Assembly (NCBI GenBank): GCA_964602655.1
Contig: CAZRSF010000005.1
Span: 1 to 64,000 of the forward strand
Reading direction: 5' to 3'
DNA from: Moduliflexus sp964602655
Lineage (GTDB): Bacteria > Moduliflexota > Moduliflexia > Moduliflexales > Moduliflexaceae
Length of the DNA: 64,000 nucleotides
Part shown: positions 9,652-18,724 of the stretch, one piece after another
Layout of the letters: every line of letters starts with the position of its first letter
Numbering within the stretch: position 1 is the first letter of the stretch
Translations under genes and position numbers: made by a program
Notes under the pieces: model-generated
Seen by the model: only the letters and a program-made list of their open reading frames with translations
The model's database searches: none
Told to the model about the DNA's origin: nothing

Positions 9652-9678
9652 TTGACATATCTACTTGTCCGTTATACC
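9652..9678 (+). promoter_or_regulatory. Candidate sigma-70 promoter for the glgC-like gene
   Basis: A perfect TTGACA at 9652-9657 is followed by TATACC at 9673-9678. The spacer of 15 bp is shorter than ideal. It lies about 85 bp before the start codon and is the best promoter match in this 365-bp intergenic stretch. Confidence 0.45.
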
Positions 9679-9761
9679 CTTACAACAATAGGAAAAGCCG
9701 CGTCTTTCGAATCTCTGATGAGGGATGGGCGACAACTCGTAAGGAATGAACAGGGGGCGTT

Positions 9762-11024
9762 ATGAAAAAGATTGCAGCGATGGTCCTGGCCGGAGGGGCG
9801 TTCAGCGCATTAGGAATCATGGCGGGACGCCGGGCAAAAGCTGCCATTCCATTTGGCGGCATGTATCGCATCATTGATTTTGTCTTGAGTAATTTGATGA
9901 ATTCCGAGGTTGACTATGTCGGCATTTTAGCCCAGTATCGGCCTGCATCGCTCATCGATCATATCGGGGGCGGCGCGTCATGGGATTTGTATGGCCGAAC
10001 CCGGGCAGTCAAAATTCTGCCGCCGTTCAAAGGGGAAACCGATTCGGATTGGTATCGCGGCACAGCCGATGCCGTCTATCAGAATCTCAACTTTATTCGC
10101 GATCATCAACCGACCGAAGTCATTATCCTCGCTGGTGAAAATGTCTATTCCATGAATTATCAGGATGTTTTGAACGCTCATCGTGAAAAACAGGCGGACT
10201 GTACGTTAGTCTGCAATCCGCTGCCAACCAAGAATCCCCATCGGTTCGGCATCGTCTCGCTTGCACAAGATGGGCGCGTCGCGGCGTATCATGAAAAACC
10301 TGGAACGGTTACCGGCGACTCGTATTCTGCCGGGATTTATGTATTCAATACCGATTTTCTCTTGAAAAAATTGACGGAAGACGCTGCCAATCCTGCGAGC
10401 AGGCATAATTTTGCCGATGATATTATTCCTGCAATGCTGCGGGCTGGCGACCGATTTTATGGATACGTCTTTCATGGTTATTGGGCGTATTGCGGCACGC
10501 TCGACGAATACTGGCAAGCGAATATGGACTTGCTTGACGAACCAACCGCATTGGATATGTGGAAGTGGAACGTGCGCACGAATTTGGATGATCGTAACGT
10601 CTCCGGTCATCATCCGGCGTTATTTCTGCCAACGTCCACGGTAAGGCGCGCATTGGTTTCGCCAGGCTCGAAAATCAGCGGAACGGTTGAAAATAGCATT
10701 CTGTCCCCCGGCGTGATCGTGGAAGAGGGCGCTGTTGTTCGAGATTCGATTATTATGAATGAATGCGTGATTAAAACCGGAGCGGTGGTCAATCGCGTGA
10801 TTTCCGATAAAGATGTGGTGATCGGAACTGGCGCGCAGATTGGCGTGGGAGACGCGATGCCCGTCAATTCAACCTCCCCGGAAGCGTCTGCGTTTGGCCT
10901 GACGGTGATCGGAAAAGAGGTGCGAATCGGAGAGCATGCCCATATCGGGAGAAATGTCTTGATTAATCACGGGAGAGTGATTGTACCGAATCAGCGCATC
11001 GAATCGGGACGCGTGATACAATAA
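9762..11024 (+). CDS. Glucose-1-phosphate adenylyltransferase (GlgC)-like, probably non-catalytic
   Basis: Overall architecture is that of ADP-glucose pyrophosphorylase: an N-terminal nucleotidyltransferase domain and a C-terminal left-handed beta-helix of hexapeptide repeats (about 290-415). Conserved patches include RAKAAIPFGG with its lysine, WYRGTADAVYQN (98-109), EKP (178-180) and SAGIYVF. Three catalytic positions are changed. The GGRGTRL loop reads GGAFSAL (11-17). The metal-binding aspartate of the GDHIY motif is Glu in GENVY (125-129). The second metal aspartate in YWRDVGT is lost in YWAYCGT (240-246). It may be a regulatory subunit, as with plant large subunits or GlgD, or have another function. 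AGGGGG precedes the ATG. Confidence 0.85.
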   Translation: MKKIAAMVLAGGAFSALGIMAGRRAKAAIPFGGMYRIIDFVLSNLMNSEVDYVGILAQYRPASLIDHIGGGASWDLYGRTRAVKILPPFKGETDSDWYRGTADAVYQNLNFIRDHQPTEVIILAGENVYSMNYQDVLNAHREKQADCTLVCNPLPTKNPHRFGIVSLAQDGRVAAYHEKPGTVTGDSYSAGIYVFNTDFLLKKLTEDAANPASRHNFADDIIPAMLRAGDRFYGYVFHGYWAYCGTLDEYWQANMDLLDEPTALDMWKWNVRTNLDDRNVSGHHPALFLPTSTVRRALVSPGSKISGTVENSILSPGVIVEEGAVVRDSIIMNECVIKTGAVVNRVISDKDVVIGTGAQIGVGDAMPVNSTSPEASAFGLTVIGKEVRIGEHAHIGRNVLINHGRVIVPNQRIESGRVIQ

Positions 11025-11094
11025 TTTACGTTGGTACTCATGACGGTGATAGATACAGGAGGAATTTAACGGAGAAAAGGACAAGGATAACTGT

Positions 11095-14000
11095 TGCAGG
11101 GGGAAGCGATTCCTTGTGTTTTTCTCCATTCCTGTTTCCAGCATGGCGAAGGGAAAACCTGAACTGTCGAAAATCGAGTTATATGGCGTCAGCGATCCGA
11201 ATATCTCCGGACAGCTTATTTTAGCGAAAGAAAAAGGATTCTTTCGGGACGAAGGCTTAGACGTCACGTATCGCCTCCTCTCTTCTGGCACGATTATGCC
11301 GGAAGAGGTGATGAAAGCGAAGCAGAAGCCGTTTGCCTTCACACAGACGCCGATCACGACGCTTGTGCTGCAAGAAAAAGGGGTGGATGTCAAGATTGTT
11401 GCGCCATTAGCCGACATCTCCGGGACGCAGCAAATTGTTGTCCGCACGGCGGCGAAGATTCAATCTCCTGAAGATCTGCTCGGTCGGCGCGTCGGGATGG
11501 CAAAAGGCGCGGCGGTCTATATCGCGATTCAGGGCATGGCGAAAGAATTCGGGCTGGATCTCTCCTCTGTGCAATTCGTGCATCTCCTGCCAGCTCAACA
11601 GTTAGAAGCGATGGAAAAAGGCGAAATTGACGCCATGGCCTGCTGGGAACCCTGGACCAGCAAAGCCGAGGCAATCGGCGGCAAATTTTTCTTTTCCGGC
11701 GCGCGTTCCGAAATCCCAGAAAACGAAGGCGATATTAACTGGTTGGTTGACCAGAGCGTCCTGATGACGTTTCGGGAGAATTTAGAAAAATATCCTGAAA
11801 CCGTGAAAGCCTTGATTCGCGCATTTTGCACGGCCACGCGCTTTATCAACGAGCATCTCGAACAAGCGGCGAAGATTCTGGCCGGGCCGCTCTCGCTGAA
11901 AAAAGAAGAATTGATGCATATCCTGTCATTGAATAAATATTCGATGACGATGGATAACCTCTTCAAAATCGGCCTTCTCTCCTTCAGAGAACTGCTCTTC
12001 CAAAATGGCGTTATCACTACGACACCGCCGGAAGGCGATTTGTATTCCACAGAATTTCTGCGCGATGTTGATTCCGCGCTTGTCTTGATTGAAGAAGCTG
12101 CCGCTGAAGAGGAGGATGAAGAACTTCAGGAATATCTCACGATCTTTTTCGATGAAGTGGACGAGATTCTGCGCAAACTCGATAACGATACGGTGGCGTT
12201 GGAAGCAAATCCGCAAGATAAATCCAAATTACGCGCCATTACCGGCGCGTATCATACCCTGAAAGGCAATGCCGGATTTTTGGGGTTCGAAAAAATTACC
12301 AATGCCGCCAAACAGATTGAAGGCTACCTGAAAAGCCTGTTAGTGGATGAAAATGCGGTTATTTCCAAAGGCATTCTGACCTTAGTGTATTTCGCCAATG
12401 ACCTGTTGAAAAACTTAGTGGCGGATTACAAACAGAATCGCAGTTGCTCGATAGATATTTCCGGCATACCGCAGCGGATCGCGCAGCTCTCTCCGCAGAT
12501 GGAGGAGACCGTCGAGCAAGTTGTCGCGCCAGGCGAAATCGAAATATCTGGCTATGAAGCCCTGAAACTGCGCGAAGCCAAAAAAAAAGGCAAGGTCATC
12601 TACCGGATTGATATTCAATTCGATTCCGAATGGAAGATGAAATCCGCTGGCGCGTTTATTATTGTCCGCAAGCTGGGCTTAAGCGGTGAAATCGCTAAAG
12701 TCATCCCTCCGTTAGGCAGTAAAGAACTCAAAGCCGCCTCCGAAATGCACATTCTGTATGTCTCCGATATGGAGAAAGACCGCATGGCGGAGATTGCGAA
12801 CGTGGCGGTCGTCGTATCATCCGTGAACATCGCCCCATTCAGCGTGCCTGAAGTGTTGGTGGTGCAGAAAGATGAACCGGATTATTTGAAGGAATTCGGC
12901 TCAAACGAAGATTTTACACTCGGAGATCGTTCGAAGGCGCGTACGCTGCGCGTGGACTACAAAAAATTAGATGATATTATGAATATCATCGGCGAACTGA
13001 TTATCGGCGGTTCGACGTTAGCGCGCGGCTTGAACGAAGTGCGGGAGGTGCTCTCCACGACGCAGTCTTCGTTGAAGCCGATGGACCATCTGCAAAAAAC
13101 CAGCGACGGAATTCGTAAAAACCTGCTGAATCTGCAAGAAAACATCATGAAAGTTCGGATGACGCCGATTGATGTGGTCTTCCGCCGATTTCCTCGCGTG
13201 GTGCGGGACCTGGCGTTTAAAAGCGGAAAAGATGTGAAGCTTGAGGTGATCGGCGAGGATACAGACCTCGATAAAACGTTGGTTGACGTGATCAATGAAC
13301 CGCTGTTTCATCTGATTAAAAATACGATTGATCATGGCATCGAACCGCCGATGGTGCGGGAGCAATTGGGCAAACCCCCAAAAGGGACGATTCAACTGAT
13401 CTCGTTTCGCGAAGGGAATCAAATCGTGATCGTGGTCGAAGATGACGGGCGCGGCATCGATCTGGAAAAACTGAAGCGGCAAGCTTATGAAAACGGCATG
13501 CTCTCCGCTGAAAAGCTACAAAAACTTTCGAAAGCCGATGCGTTCGGTTTGTTGTTTATGACAAGCTCCGGCTCGCCATCAGAACCCGGCAGCAGCGATC
13601 AAAGTGGCATGATGATCGTGCGCGATACCGTGCAGAGCTTGAAAGGCTCAGTCGAGTTGGATAGCAGATTAGGCGAAGGCACGGTCATCATCATCAAACT
13701 GCCGTTGACGCTCGCCATTATCCAGGCGTTAGTGTTCGGGGTCGGACGCCGGATGTTTGCCATTCCGCTTTCCACTGTCGTCGAGGCGATTCGGATTTCG
13801 CCGGAACAAATCACGTATGTCGGCGAGCGCGAAGTCTTCGAACTGCGAAATCAGGTCGTCAATCTGATTCGTCCGCACGGCATTCTCGGCATTCCAGAGC
13901 CGCACCTGGACGAAAACAGAAAAATGTATGTAATTGTCGTCCGCTCCTCTGAACGGAAAATTGTCGGCATCGTCGCCGATTCGCTCATGGAAAAAGAAGA

Positions 14001-14130
14001 GTTGGTCATCAAATCCTTAGATCAGAATATCATGCGTTCTGAAATCACGTCCAGCGCGTCCAAGCTCGGCGACGGGAAAGTCGTCCTGATTTTGGATGTC
14101 CCGGCGCTGATTCGCCGCGTGTTCGGATAG
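11095..14130 (+). CDS. SsuA/THI5-type substrate-binding domain fused to a CheA histidine kinase
   Basis: The N-terminal part (about 25-300) is a complete NMT1/SsuA-like binding domain (KEKGFFRDEGLDVTY, ACWEPW). Next come an HPt domain with phosphoacceptor His near 387 (AYHTLKGNAGFLGF), a P3-like dimerisation helix pair, a CheA-type HATPase domain (PLFHLIKNTIDHGIE near 735, EDDGRGIDLEKL) and a C-terminal CheW-like domain (about 875-1008). I see no membrane helix between binding domain and kinase. I prefer TTG at 11095, with AAGGA seven bases upstream, because it adds KR before a short hydrophobic stretch (FLVFFSIPVSSMA). The GTG at 11116 is the alternative. A CheY gene follows after 12 bp and is the likely phosphorylation partner. 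The ligand is unknown. Confidence 0.9.
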   Translation, partial: CRGKRFLVFFSIPVSSMAKGKPELSKIELYGVSDPNISGQLILAKEKGFFRDEGLDVTYRLLSSGTIMPEEVMKAKQKPFAFTQTPITTLVLQEKGVDVKIVAPLADISGTQQIVVRTAAKIQSPEDLLGRRVGMAKGAAVYIAIQGMAKEFGLDLSSVQFVHLLPAQQLEAMEKGEIDAMACWEPWTSKAEAIGGKFFFSGARSEIPENEGDINWLVDQSVLMTFRENLEKYPETVKALIRAFCTATRFINEHLEQAAKILAGPLSLKKEELMHILSLNKYSMTMDNLFKIGLLSFRELLFQNGVITTTPPEGDLYSTEFLRDVDSALVLIEEAAAEEEDEELQEYLTIFFDEVDEILRKLDNDTVALEANPQDKSKLRAITGAYHTLKGNAGFLGFEKITNAAKQIEGYLKSLLVDENAVISKGILTLVYFANDLLKNLVADYKQNRSCSIDISGIPQRIAQLSPQMEETVEQVVAPGEIEISGYEALKLREAKKKGKVIYRIDIQFDSEWKMKSAGAFIIVRKLGLSGEIAKVIPPLGSKELKAASEMHILYVSDMEKDRMAEIANVAVVVSSVNIAPFSVPEVLVVQKDEPDYLKEFGSNEDFTLGDRSKARTLRVDYKKLDDIMNIIGELIIGGSTLARGLNEVREVLSTTQSSLKPMDHLQKTSDGIRKNLLNLQENIMKVRMTPIDVVFRRFPRVVRDLAFKSGKDVKLEVIGEDTDLDKTLVDVINEPLFHLIKNTIDHGIEPPMVREQLGKPPKGTIQLISFREGNQIVIVVEDDGRGIDLEKLKRQAYENGMLSAEKLQKLSKADAFGLLFMTSSGSPSEPGSSDQSGMMIVRDTVQSLKGSVELDSRLGEGTVIIIKLPLTLAIIQALVFGVGRRMFAIPLSTVVEAIRISPEQITYVGEREVFELRNQVVNLIRPHGILGIPEPHLDENRKMYVIVVRSSERKIVGIVADSLMEKEELVIKSLDQNIMRSEITSSASKLGDGKVVLILDVPALIRRVFG

Positions 14131-14142
14131 GCTAAAGAAACC

Positions 14143-14535
14143 ATGCTCAAAAAAGATGGAACGCCGTTTACATGTTTGATTGTTGATGATTCGCGCTTCG
14201 CCCGCAGCAGTCTGGTGAAACTCGTCGAACAGATTGGCGTCACAGTGATCGGTCAGGCCGCGTCCGGCGCGGAAGCGCTCGAAATGCACGAACGCCTTGC
14301 GCCCGATTCGGTCACGATGGATTTATCGCTGCCGGACGTGGACGGGATCATTCTCGTGCGCAAAATGATGAACGTGAATCCCAATACCCTCATTATTCTC
14401 AGCAGCGGCATTCCGCACGAGGAAGTGATCGAAGAAGCTCTGCGCGCCGGCGCGGAACACTTCATCTCAAAGCCGCTGGACGTCAATAAAGCCAAACAAA
14501 TCATCGAATGGGTTCTGCGCGTCTCCAATAAATAA
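14143..14535 (+). CDS. CheY-like single-domain response regulator
   Basis: Stand-alone receiver domain of 130 residues. Acidic pocket D15/D16 (IVDDSRFAR), phospho-acceptor D60 (VTMDLSLPDVDG), hydroxyl switch residue in ILSSG and conserved lysine in SKPLD are all present. There is no output domain, so it acts by protein-protein contact. The gene starts 12 bp after the SBP-CheA fusion, which makes it the probable cognate receiver. No flagellar or pilus target gene is in the window, so the output may be gliding, another motor or an enzyme. Confidence 0.93.
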   Translation: MLKKDGTPFTCLIVDDSRFARSSLVKLVEQIGVTVIGQAASGAEALEMHERLAPDSVTMDLSLPDVDGIILVRKMMNVNPNTLIILSSGIPHEEVIEEALRAGAEHFISKPLDVNKAKQIIEWVLRVSNK

Positions 14536-14583
14536 GAAATCCGATGCGCCAGCGCCCGTTCCCATCTCAAACAGGAAATCCCT

Positions 14584-16410
14584 ATGCAACCCATTCTGGA
14601 CAAACTCTCGCAAGCGCGCACCTCAGGAAAAATCAGCGAAATCGCTGTCGCAAATATCCGTAAATGGCTGACAGGCAAGGAGTATCAGGAATACTGGGAG
14701 GCCATTGCATCGCTCGTCGAACGCGAGCGATTTACGGAATTAGAAGATAATTTTTACACGATCATTCCGTTCGGCACCGGCGGACGGCGCGGGACGTGCG
14801 GCGTCGGTCCGAACCGCATCAACGCCCGTACGATTGGCGAATCTGCGCAGGGATTGGCCGCGTATATCGAGAAATTCGGCGCAGAGGCCAAAGCGCGGGG
14901 CGTCGTCATCGCGTATGATACGCGCCTGACATCGCAGGAATTTAGCGATGTCACCGCCAGCGTGTTGACCGGTAACGGCATCAAAACCTACATGTTCGGC
15001 AGTTTTCGCTCGACGCCGGAACTGTCGTTCGCCGTGCGCGAGTTGAAAACGATGGCGGGCGTGGTTATCAGCGCAAGCCACAATCCTCCGAGCGATAACG
15101 GTTTCAAAGTCTATTGGGAAGACGGCGGCCAGATCGTCGCGCCACACGATACCGCCATCATTCAAGAAGTCAACGCGGTCACGACGTTGAAAACGATGGA
15201 TTTGGCGGACGCCGCGCGTCAAGGGCTGCTCAAAAAGATTGACGCGGAGATTGACGAGCCGTACATTCGAGCCGTCGTCAATTTGTCGCTCAGCCGCAAC
15301 CGCAACGTCAAAATCGTGTACAGTCCGCTGCATGGCACGGGGCAGACCTCGATTCTGCCGGTCTTGCGAGCCGCCGGATTCGAGCAACTGTATCTCGTCG
15401 AAGATCAGATGAGCGCGGACGGGAATTTTCCGAATGTTCCGGCCAATTTCCCCAATCCCGAACTTCCGGCAGCTTCGGAACGGGCGATGGCGTTTGCCCG
15501 CGAAATTGACGCTGATCTCGGCCTGACCTCCGATCCCGACGCCGACCGGCTTGGCGTCTTTTGCAAATATACGAACGCCGACGGCAACGCTGATTGGATT
15601 CTGCTGAATGGCAATCAGGTCGGCGCGTTACTGACCGATTTCATTCTTTCGAAATTGCAGGAACAAGGGCGACTGCCGCAGCAAGGCGTCGTGGTCAAGA
15701 CGCTCGTGACGACAGATTTGGTGTCCCGCATTGCCAAAAGCTTCGGCATGGCGACAGTCAGTAATCTGCTGGTTGGCTTCAAATATATCGCGGAAATCAT
15801 TCGCAACTTGCCGGAAGGGCAGGAATTTCTGTTCGGCGCGGAGGAAAGTCTCGGCTATCTGCGCGGCACGTTCGTCCGCGATAAAGACGCCGCAAGCGCT
15901 GCGATTACGATTGCGGAGATGGCGGCGGAACTGAACGCCGAGGGCGAAAGCCTGATCGACCATTTGCGCAAACTCTACCGGAAACATGGCTATTTTGCGG
16001 AACTCTTGAAAAATATGTACGTTCCCGGCGCAGAAGGCACAGCCCGCGTGAAGAAGATGATGAAAGTCTTGCGCGAGCAGCCGCCGTTGAAATTAGGCGA
16101 CAAACGAATCATTGAAGTGGTCGATCGTCAGGTTGGCGTCGCGATTGCCCCTGAAACCGGCAAAGTGATCCGACAGGTCGAAGGAACGAAAGGCAACGTG
16201 CTGGTTTTCCTGTTGTCCGACGACCATCATACCCGCGTCACGATTCGCCCCTCCGGCACTGAGCCGAAAATCAAATATTACGGCGCGATCCGCAAAGATG
16301 TGCCGGTCGGTATTTCCGATCAAGAATTGCTGCAATTGAAAACCGAGACGGATGCGCGCCTCGAATCCTACGTCAACAGCCTGATCGCCGAAGCCGAAAA
16401 GCGCGGCTGA
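14584..16410 (+). CDS. Phosphoglucomutase/phosphomannomutase family protein
   Basis: Alpha-D-phosphohexomutase that moves phosphate between C1 and C6 of hexoses, linking glucose-1-phosphate with glycolysis. The active-site phosphoserine motif SASHNPPSDNGFKVYW lies at about 160-175. The metal-binding loop DPDADRLGV, the sugar-binding GAEESLGYLRGTFVRDKDA and the C-terminal phosphate-binding RPSGTEPKIKYY are all intact. At 608 residues it belongs to the longer PgcA/PGM2-like branch. It starts 48 bp after the CheY gene, probably in one transcript, and could act with the upstream GlgC-like protein in glycogen metabolism. Exact sugar preference is not visible. Confidence 0.94.
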   Translation: MQPILDKLSQARTSGKISEIAVANIRKWLTGKEYQEYWEAIASLVERERFTELEDNFYTIIPFGTGGRRGTCGVGPNRINARTIGESAQGLAAYIEKFGAEAKARGVVIAYDTRLTSQEFSDVTASVLTGNGIKTYMFGSFRSTPELSFAVRELKTMAGVVISASHNPPSDNGFKVYWEDGGQIVAPHDTAIIQEVNAVTTLKTMDLADAARQGLLKKIDAEIDEPYIRAVVNLSLSRNRNVKIVYSPLHGTGQTSILPVLRAAGFEQLYLVEDQMSADGNFPNVPANFPNPELPAASERAMAFAREIDADLGLTSDPDADRLGVFCKYTNADGNADWILLNGNQVGALLTDFILSKLQEQGRLPQQGVVVKTLVTTDLVSRIAKSFGMATVSNLLVGFKYIAEIIRNLPEGQEFLFGAEESLGYLRGTFVRDKDAASAAITIAEMAAELNAEGESLIDHLRKLYRKHGYFAELLKNMYVPGAEGTARVKKMMKVLREQPPLKLGDKRIIEVVDRQVGVAIAPETGKVIRQVEGTKGNVLVFLLSDDHHTRVTIRPSGTEPKIKYYGAIRKDVPVGISDQELLQLKTETDARLESYVNSLIAEAEKRG

Positions 16411-16497
16411 GAAAGAATATGTCCAGCGCAACTCTGTTTCGTTGAACGCCTTATCGGGCTGTTAAACTCTTTCGAACGGTCTGACGGCGTAAATGGA

Positions 16498-17403
16498 ATG
16501 AATCGTATGAATTATCGTGTGCTTGGGACAACCAACCTGCGCGTCAGCGAAGTGAGCTTCGGCTGCATGTCGCTCGGCGAGGATCAGGCCGAAAATACGA
16601 CGCTGCTGCGGAAAGCGTTCGAAAATGGCATCAACCTGTTCGATACTGCTGATCTCTATCAACACGGCCAGAATGAGGTTTTTGTCGGCAAGGCGCTCCA
16701 CGATATACGGCGCAAGGTGTTGATTGCCACAAAGGTCGGCAATCAATGGCGGCAAGATGGCAGCGGTTGGGATTGGAATCCCAGCAAAGCCTACATTCTT
16801 GAAGCCGTAGAGGCGAGTTTGACGCGCCTTCGAACCGATTACATAGATTTGTATCAACTACATGGCGGCACGATAGATGATCCGATTGATGAAACGATTG
16901 AAGCCTTTGAAATCCTGAAACAGCAGGGGAAAATTCGACATTATGGGATTTCGTCCATCAGGCCGAACGTCATCCGAGAATATGTCAGCCGTTCGCAGAT
17001 TGTCAGCGTGATGATGCAGTATAGCTTGTTAGACAGACGCCCGGAAGAAAGCTGTCTTGGTCTTTTGCAGCAGCATCGTATCGGCGTCTTGGCGCGTGGC
17101 TCTTTAGCAAAAGGCGTGTTGGCTGGGAAACCGCCTGCCTCGTATTTGCAGTATTCGCAGCATGACATTCATCTTGCTGCTGAGGCGATCAACGCTTGCG
17201 CAAACGCGCAGCGCAGCCCCGGCCAAACGGCGTTGCGTTTTGCGCTGCATCATCCGGCCATCACGACCGCAGTGGTCGGCATTCGTACCATGCGTCAGCT
17301 TGATGATTGCTTAGAAATTGTTACCGCTCCGGTGTTAACAAATGAAGAAATGGCGATGTTGCGGGGTTTGCTGCCGCCGAATATTTACGACGTGCATCGT
17401 TAA
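16498..17403 (+). CDS. Aldo/keto reductase
   Basis: NAD(P)H-dependent oxidoreductase with a TIM-barrel fold. The catalytic tetrad is present: D49 and Y54 in NLFDTADLYQHGQNE, K79 in IATKVG and H122 in YQLHGG. Length (301) is typical of the AKR5/AKR11-like group that reduces aldehydes or sugars; the substrate cannot be named. A second in-frame ATG at 16507 is the start most family members would use, and a GGA lies nine bases before it, so the true start is one of these two. The GH10 gene begins 19 bp after the stop, so the pair is probably cotranscribed. Confidence 0.93.
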   Translation: MNRMNYRVLGTTNLRVSEVSFGCMSLGEDQAENTTLLRKAFENGINLFDTADLYQHGQNEVFVGKALHDIRRKVLIATKVGNQWRQDGSGWDWNPSKAYILEAVEASLTRLRTDYIDLYQLHGGTIDDPIDETIEAFEILKQQGKIRHYGISSIRPNVIREYVSRSQIVSVMMQYSLLDRRPEESCLGLLQQHRIGVLARGSLAKGVLAGKPPASYLQYSQHDIHLAAEAINACANAQRSPGQTALRFALHHPAITTAVVGIRTMRQLDDCLEIVTAPVLTNEEMAMLRGLLPPNIYDVHR

Positions 17404-17422
17404 AAACTTAATAGGAGGCTCT

Positions 17423-18673
17423 ATGAGCAATTTATATAATCATGTGGATAGCGACATAAGAAAACATCGGGCTGTTGAGGTCGAACTCACCGTATTAAAG
17501 GCTGATAACAGCCCGTTGGAGCAGCAAGACGTGGTGATCGCGCAAACAAATCATAAATTTCTGTTCGGGATTTCCGGCTTTGATATTGTTCAGGCCGTAA
17601 ACGCGCCAAACGAAGAACAGCAGGAATGGTATGCCCGACGGGCGGCGAAAATCGCCGACTTGTTCAATTCTGTGACGCTGCCGTTTTACTGGGGACGATT
17701 CGAGCCGGAACAAGGCCGACCGATGACCGCGCAATTAAAAAAGGCCGCGCAATGGTGCGTTGATCGCCATCTGCGTGTCAAAGGCCATCCCCTCTGCTGG
17801 CATACCGTTTGCGCCGACTGGCTGCTGCCGATGAGCAACGCGGAGATTCTGCAAGCCCAGCTTGGCCGCATCCAGCGCGAAGTCACCGATTTTCGCGGCC
17901 TGATTGACGCCTGGGATGTCATCAATGAAGTCGTTATCATGCCGATTTTCGATAAATACGATAACGGCATCACCCGGATATGCAAAGAGTTGGGGCGAAT
18001 AAAAACCATTAAAACCATGTTCGAGGCCGCCCGCGCCGCCAATCCGTCAGCGACATTGGTGCTGAACGATTTCGACATGTCCCCGGCGTATGATATTTTA
18101 GTGGAAGGCTGCCTGGAAGCCGGAATAAAAATTGACGTGCTTGGCCTGCAATCCCACATGCATCAAGGCTACTGGGGCGTCGAAAAAACGCTGAAAGTGA
18201 TCGAACAATTTTCCCGCTTTGACATTCCGATTCATTTTACCGAAACCACGCTCGTTTCCGGGACGATTATGCCGCCTGAGATTGTGGATTTGAATGATTA
18301 TCAAGTCACCGATTGGCCGACAACGCCTGAAGGAGAGGAGCGTCAGGCGCGGGAAGTGGTGCAGCATTATAAAACGTTGTTCGCGCATCCGTTAGTCGAA
18401 GGGCTGACCTACTGGGATTTCGCTGACGGCGGCTGGCTGAACGCTCCGGCGGGCTTAGTTCGGAAAGATGCTTCCAGCAAACCGGCCTATGAAGAACTGA
18501 TGAAACTGATCAAAGGCGAATGGTGGCTGAAACCGACGCATTTTATCACCAATCAAGACGGAAAGGCGCGTTTTACAGGCTTTCTCGGAGAATATGATAT
18601 CCTTTTCGAAGGAAAAAGGCACACCTTCGAATTGGATTCCGTTGGATCGAACAAAATCGAGATTCGACTCTAA
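17423..18673 (+). CDS. Glycoside hydrolase family 10 protein (endo-beta-1,4-xylanase-like)
   Basis: GH10 enzymes cut beta-1,4-xylan or related chains with a retaining mechanism. The acid/base glutamate E169 lies in IDAWDVINE, the nucleophile E274 in IHFTETTL, and the substrate-binding KGHPLCWH at about 120-127. Residues 15-60 form an N-terminal beta domain of the kind seen in some GH10 proteins. No signal peptide is visible, so it may act inside the cell on imported oligosaccharides, which fits the xylFGH-type importer at 46.8-50.8 kb. AGGAGG at 17413-17418 fixes the ATG at 17423; the frame is open further upstream but that part overlaps the aldo-keto reductase. Confidence 0.9.
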   Translation: MSNLYNHVDSDIRKHRAVEVELTVLKADNSPLEQQDVVIAQTNHKFLFGISGFDIVQAVNAPNEEQQEWYARRAAKIADLFNSVTLPFYWGRFEPEQGRPMTAQLKKAAQWCVDRHLRVKGHPLCWHTVCADWLLPMSNAEILQAQLGRIQREVTDFRGLIDAWDVINEVVIMPIFDKYDNGITRICKELGRIKTIKTMFEAARAANPSATLVLNDFDMSPAYDILVEGCLEAGIKIDVLGLQSHMHQGYWGVEKTLKVIEQFSRFDIPIHFTETTLVSGTIMPPEIVDLNDYQVTDWPTTPEGEERQAREVVQHYKTLFAHPLVEGLTYWDFADGGWLNAPAGLVRKDASSKPAYEELMKLIKGEWWLKPTHFITNQDGKARFTGFLGEYDILFEGKRHTFELDSVGSNKIEIRL

Positions 18674-18680
18674 AGAAAGC

Positions 18681-18711
18681 ACCCCGTCAGGGTTTCAAAC
18701 CCTGACGGGGT
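18681..18711. repeat. 31-nt palindrome, family A copy 1
   Basis: A perfect 15+1+15 inverted repeat with arms ACCCCGTCAGGGTTT and AAACCCTGACGGGGT around a single C. It shares the core AGGGTTT-C-AAACCCT with elements at 29277, 53082 and 54400. It begins 7 bp after the GH10 stop and may also act as a terminator. Confidence 0.85.
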
Positions 18712-18724
18712 TATCATTCATATT

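Noticed and set aside
17342..17422. Upstream extension of the GH10 frame into the aldo-keto reductase gene
   Set aside because: The extra 27 residues are Cys-rich out-of-frame reading of the reductase. AGGAGG marks the ATG at 17423.
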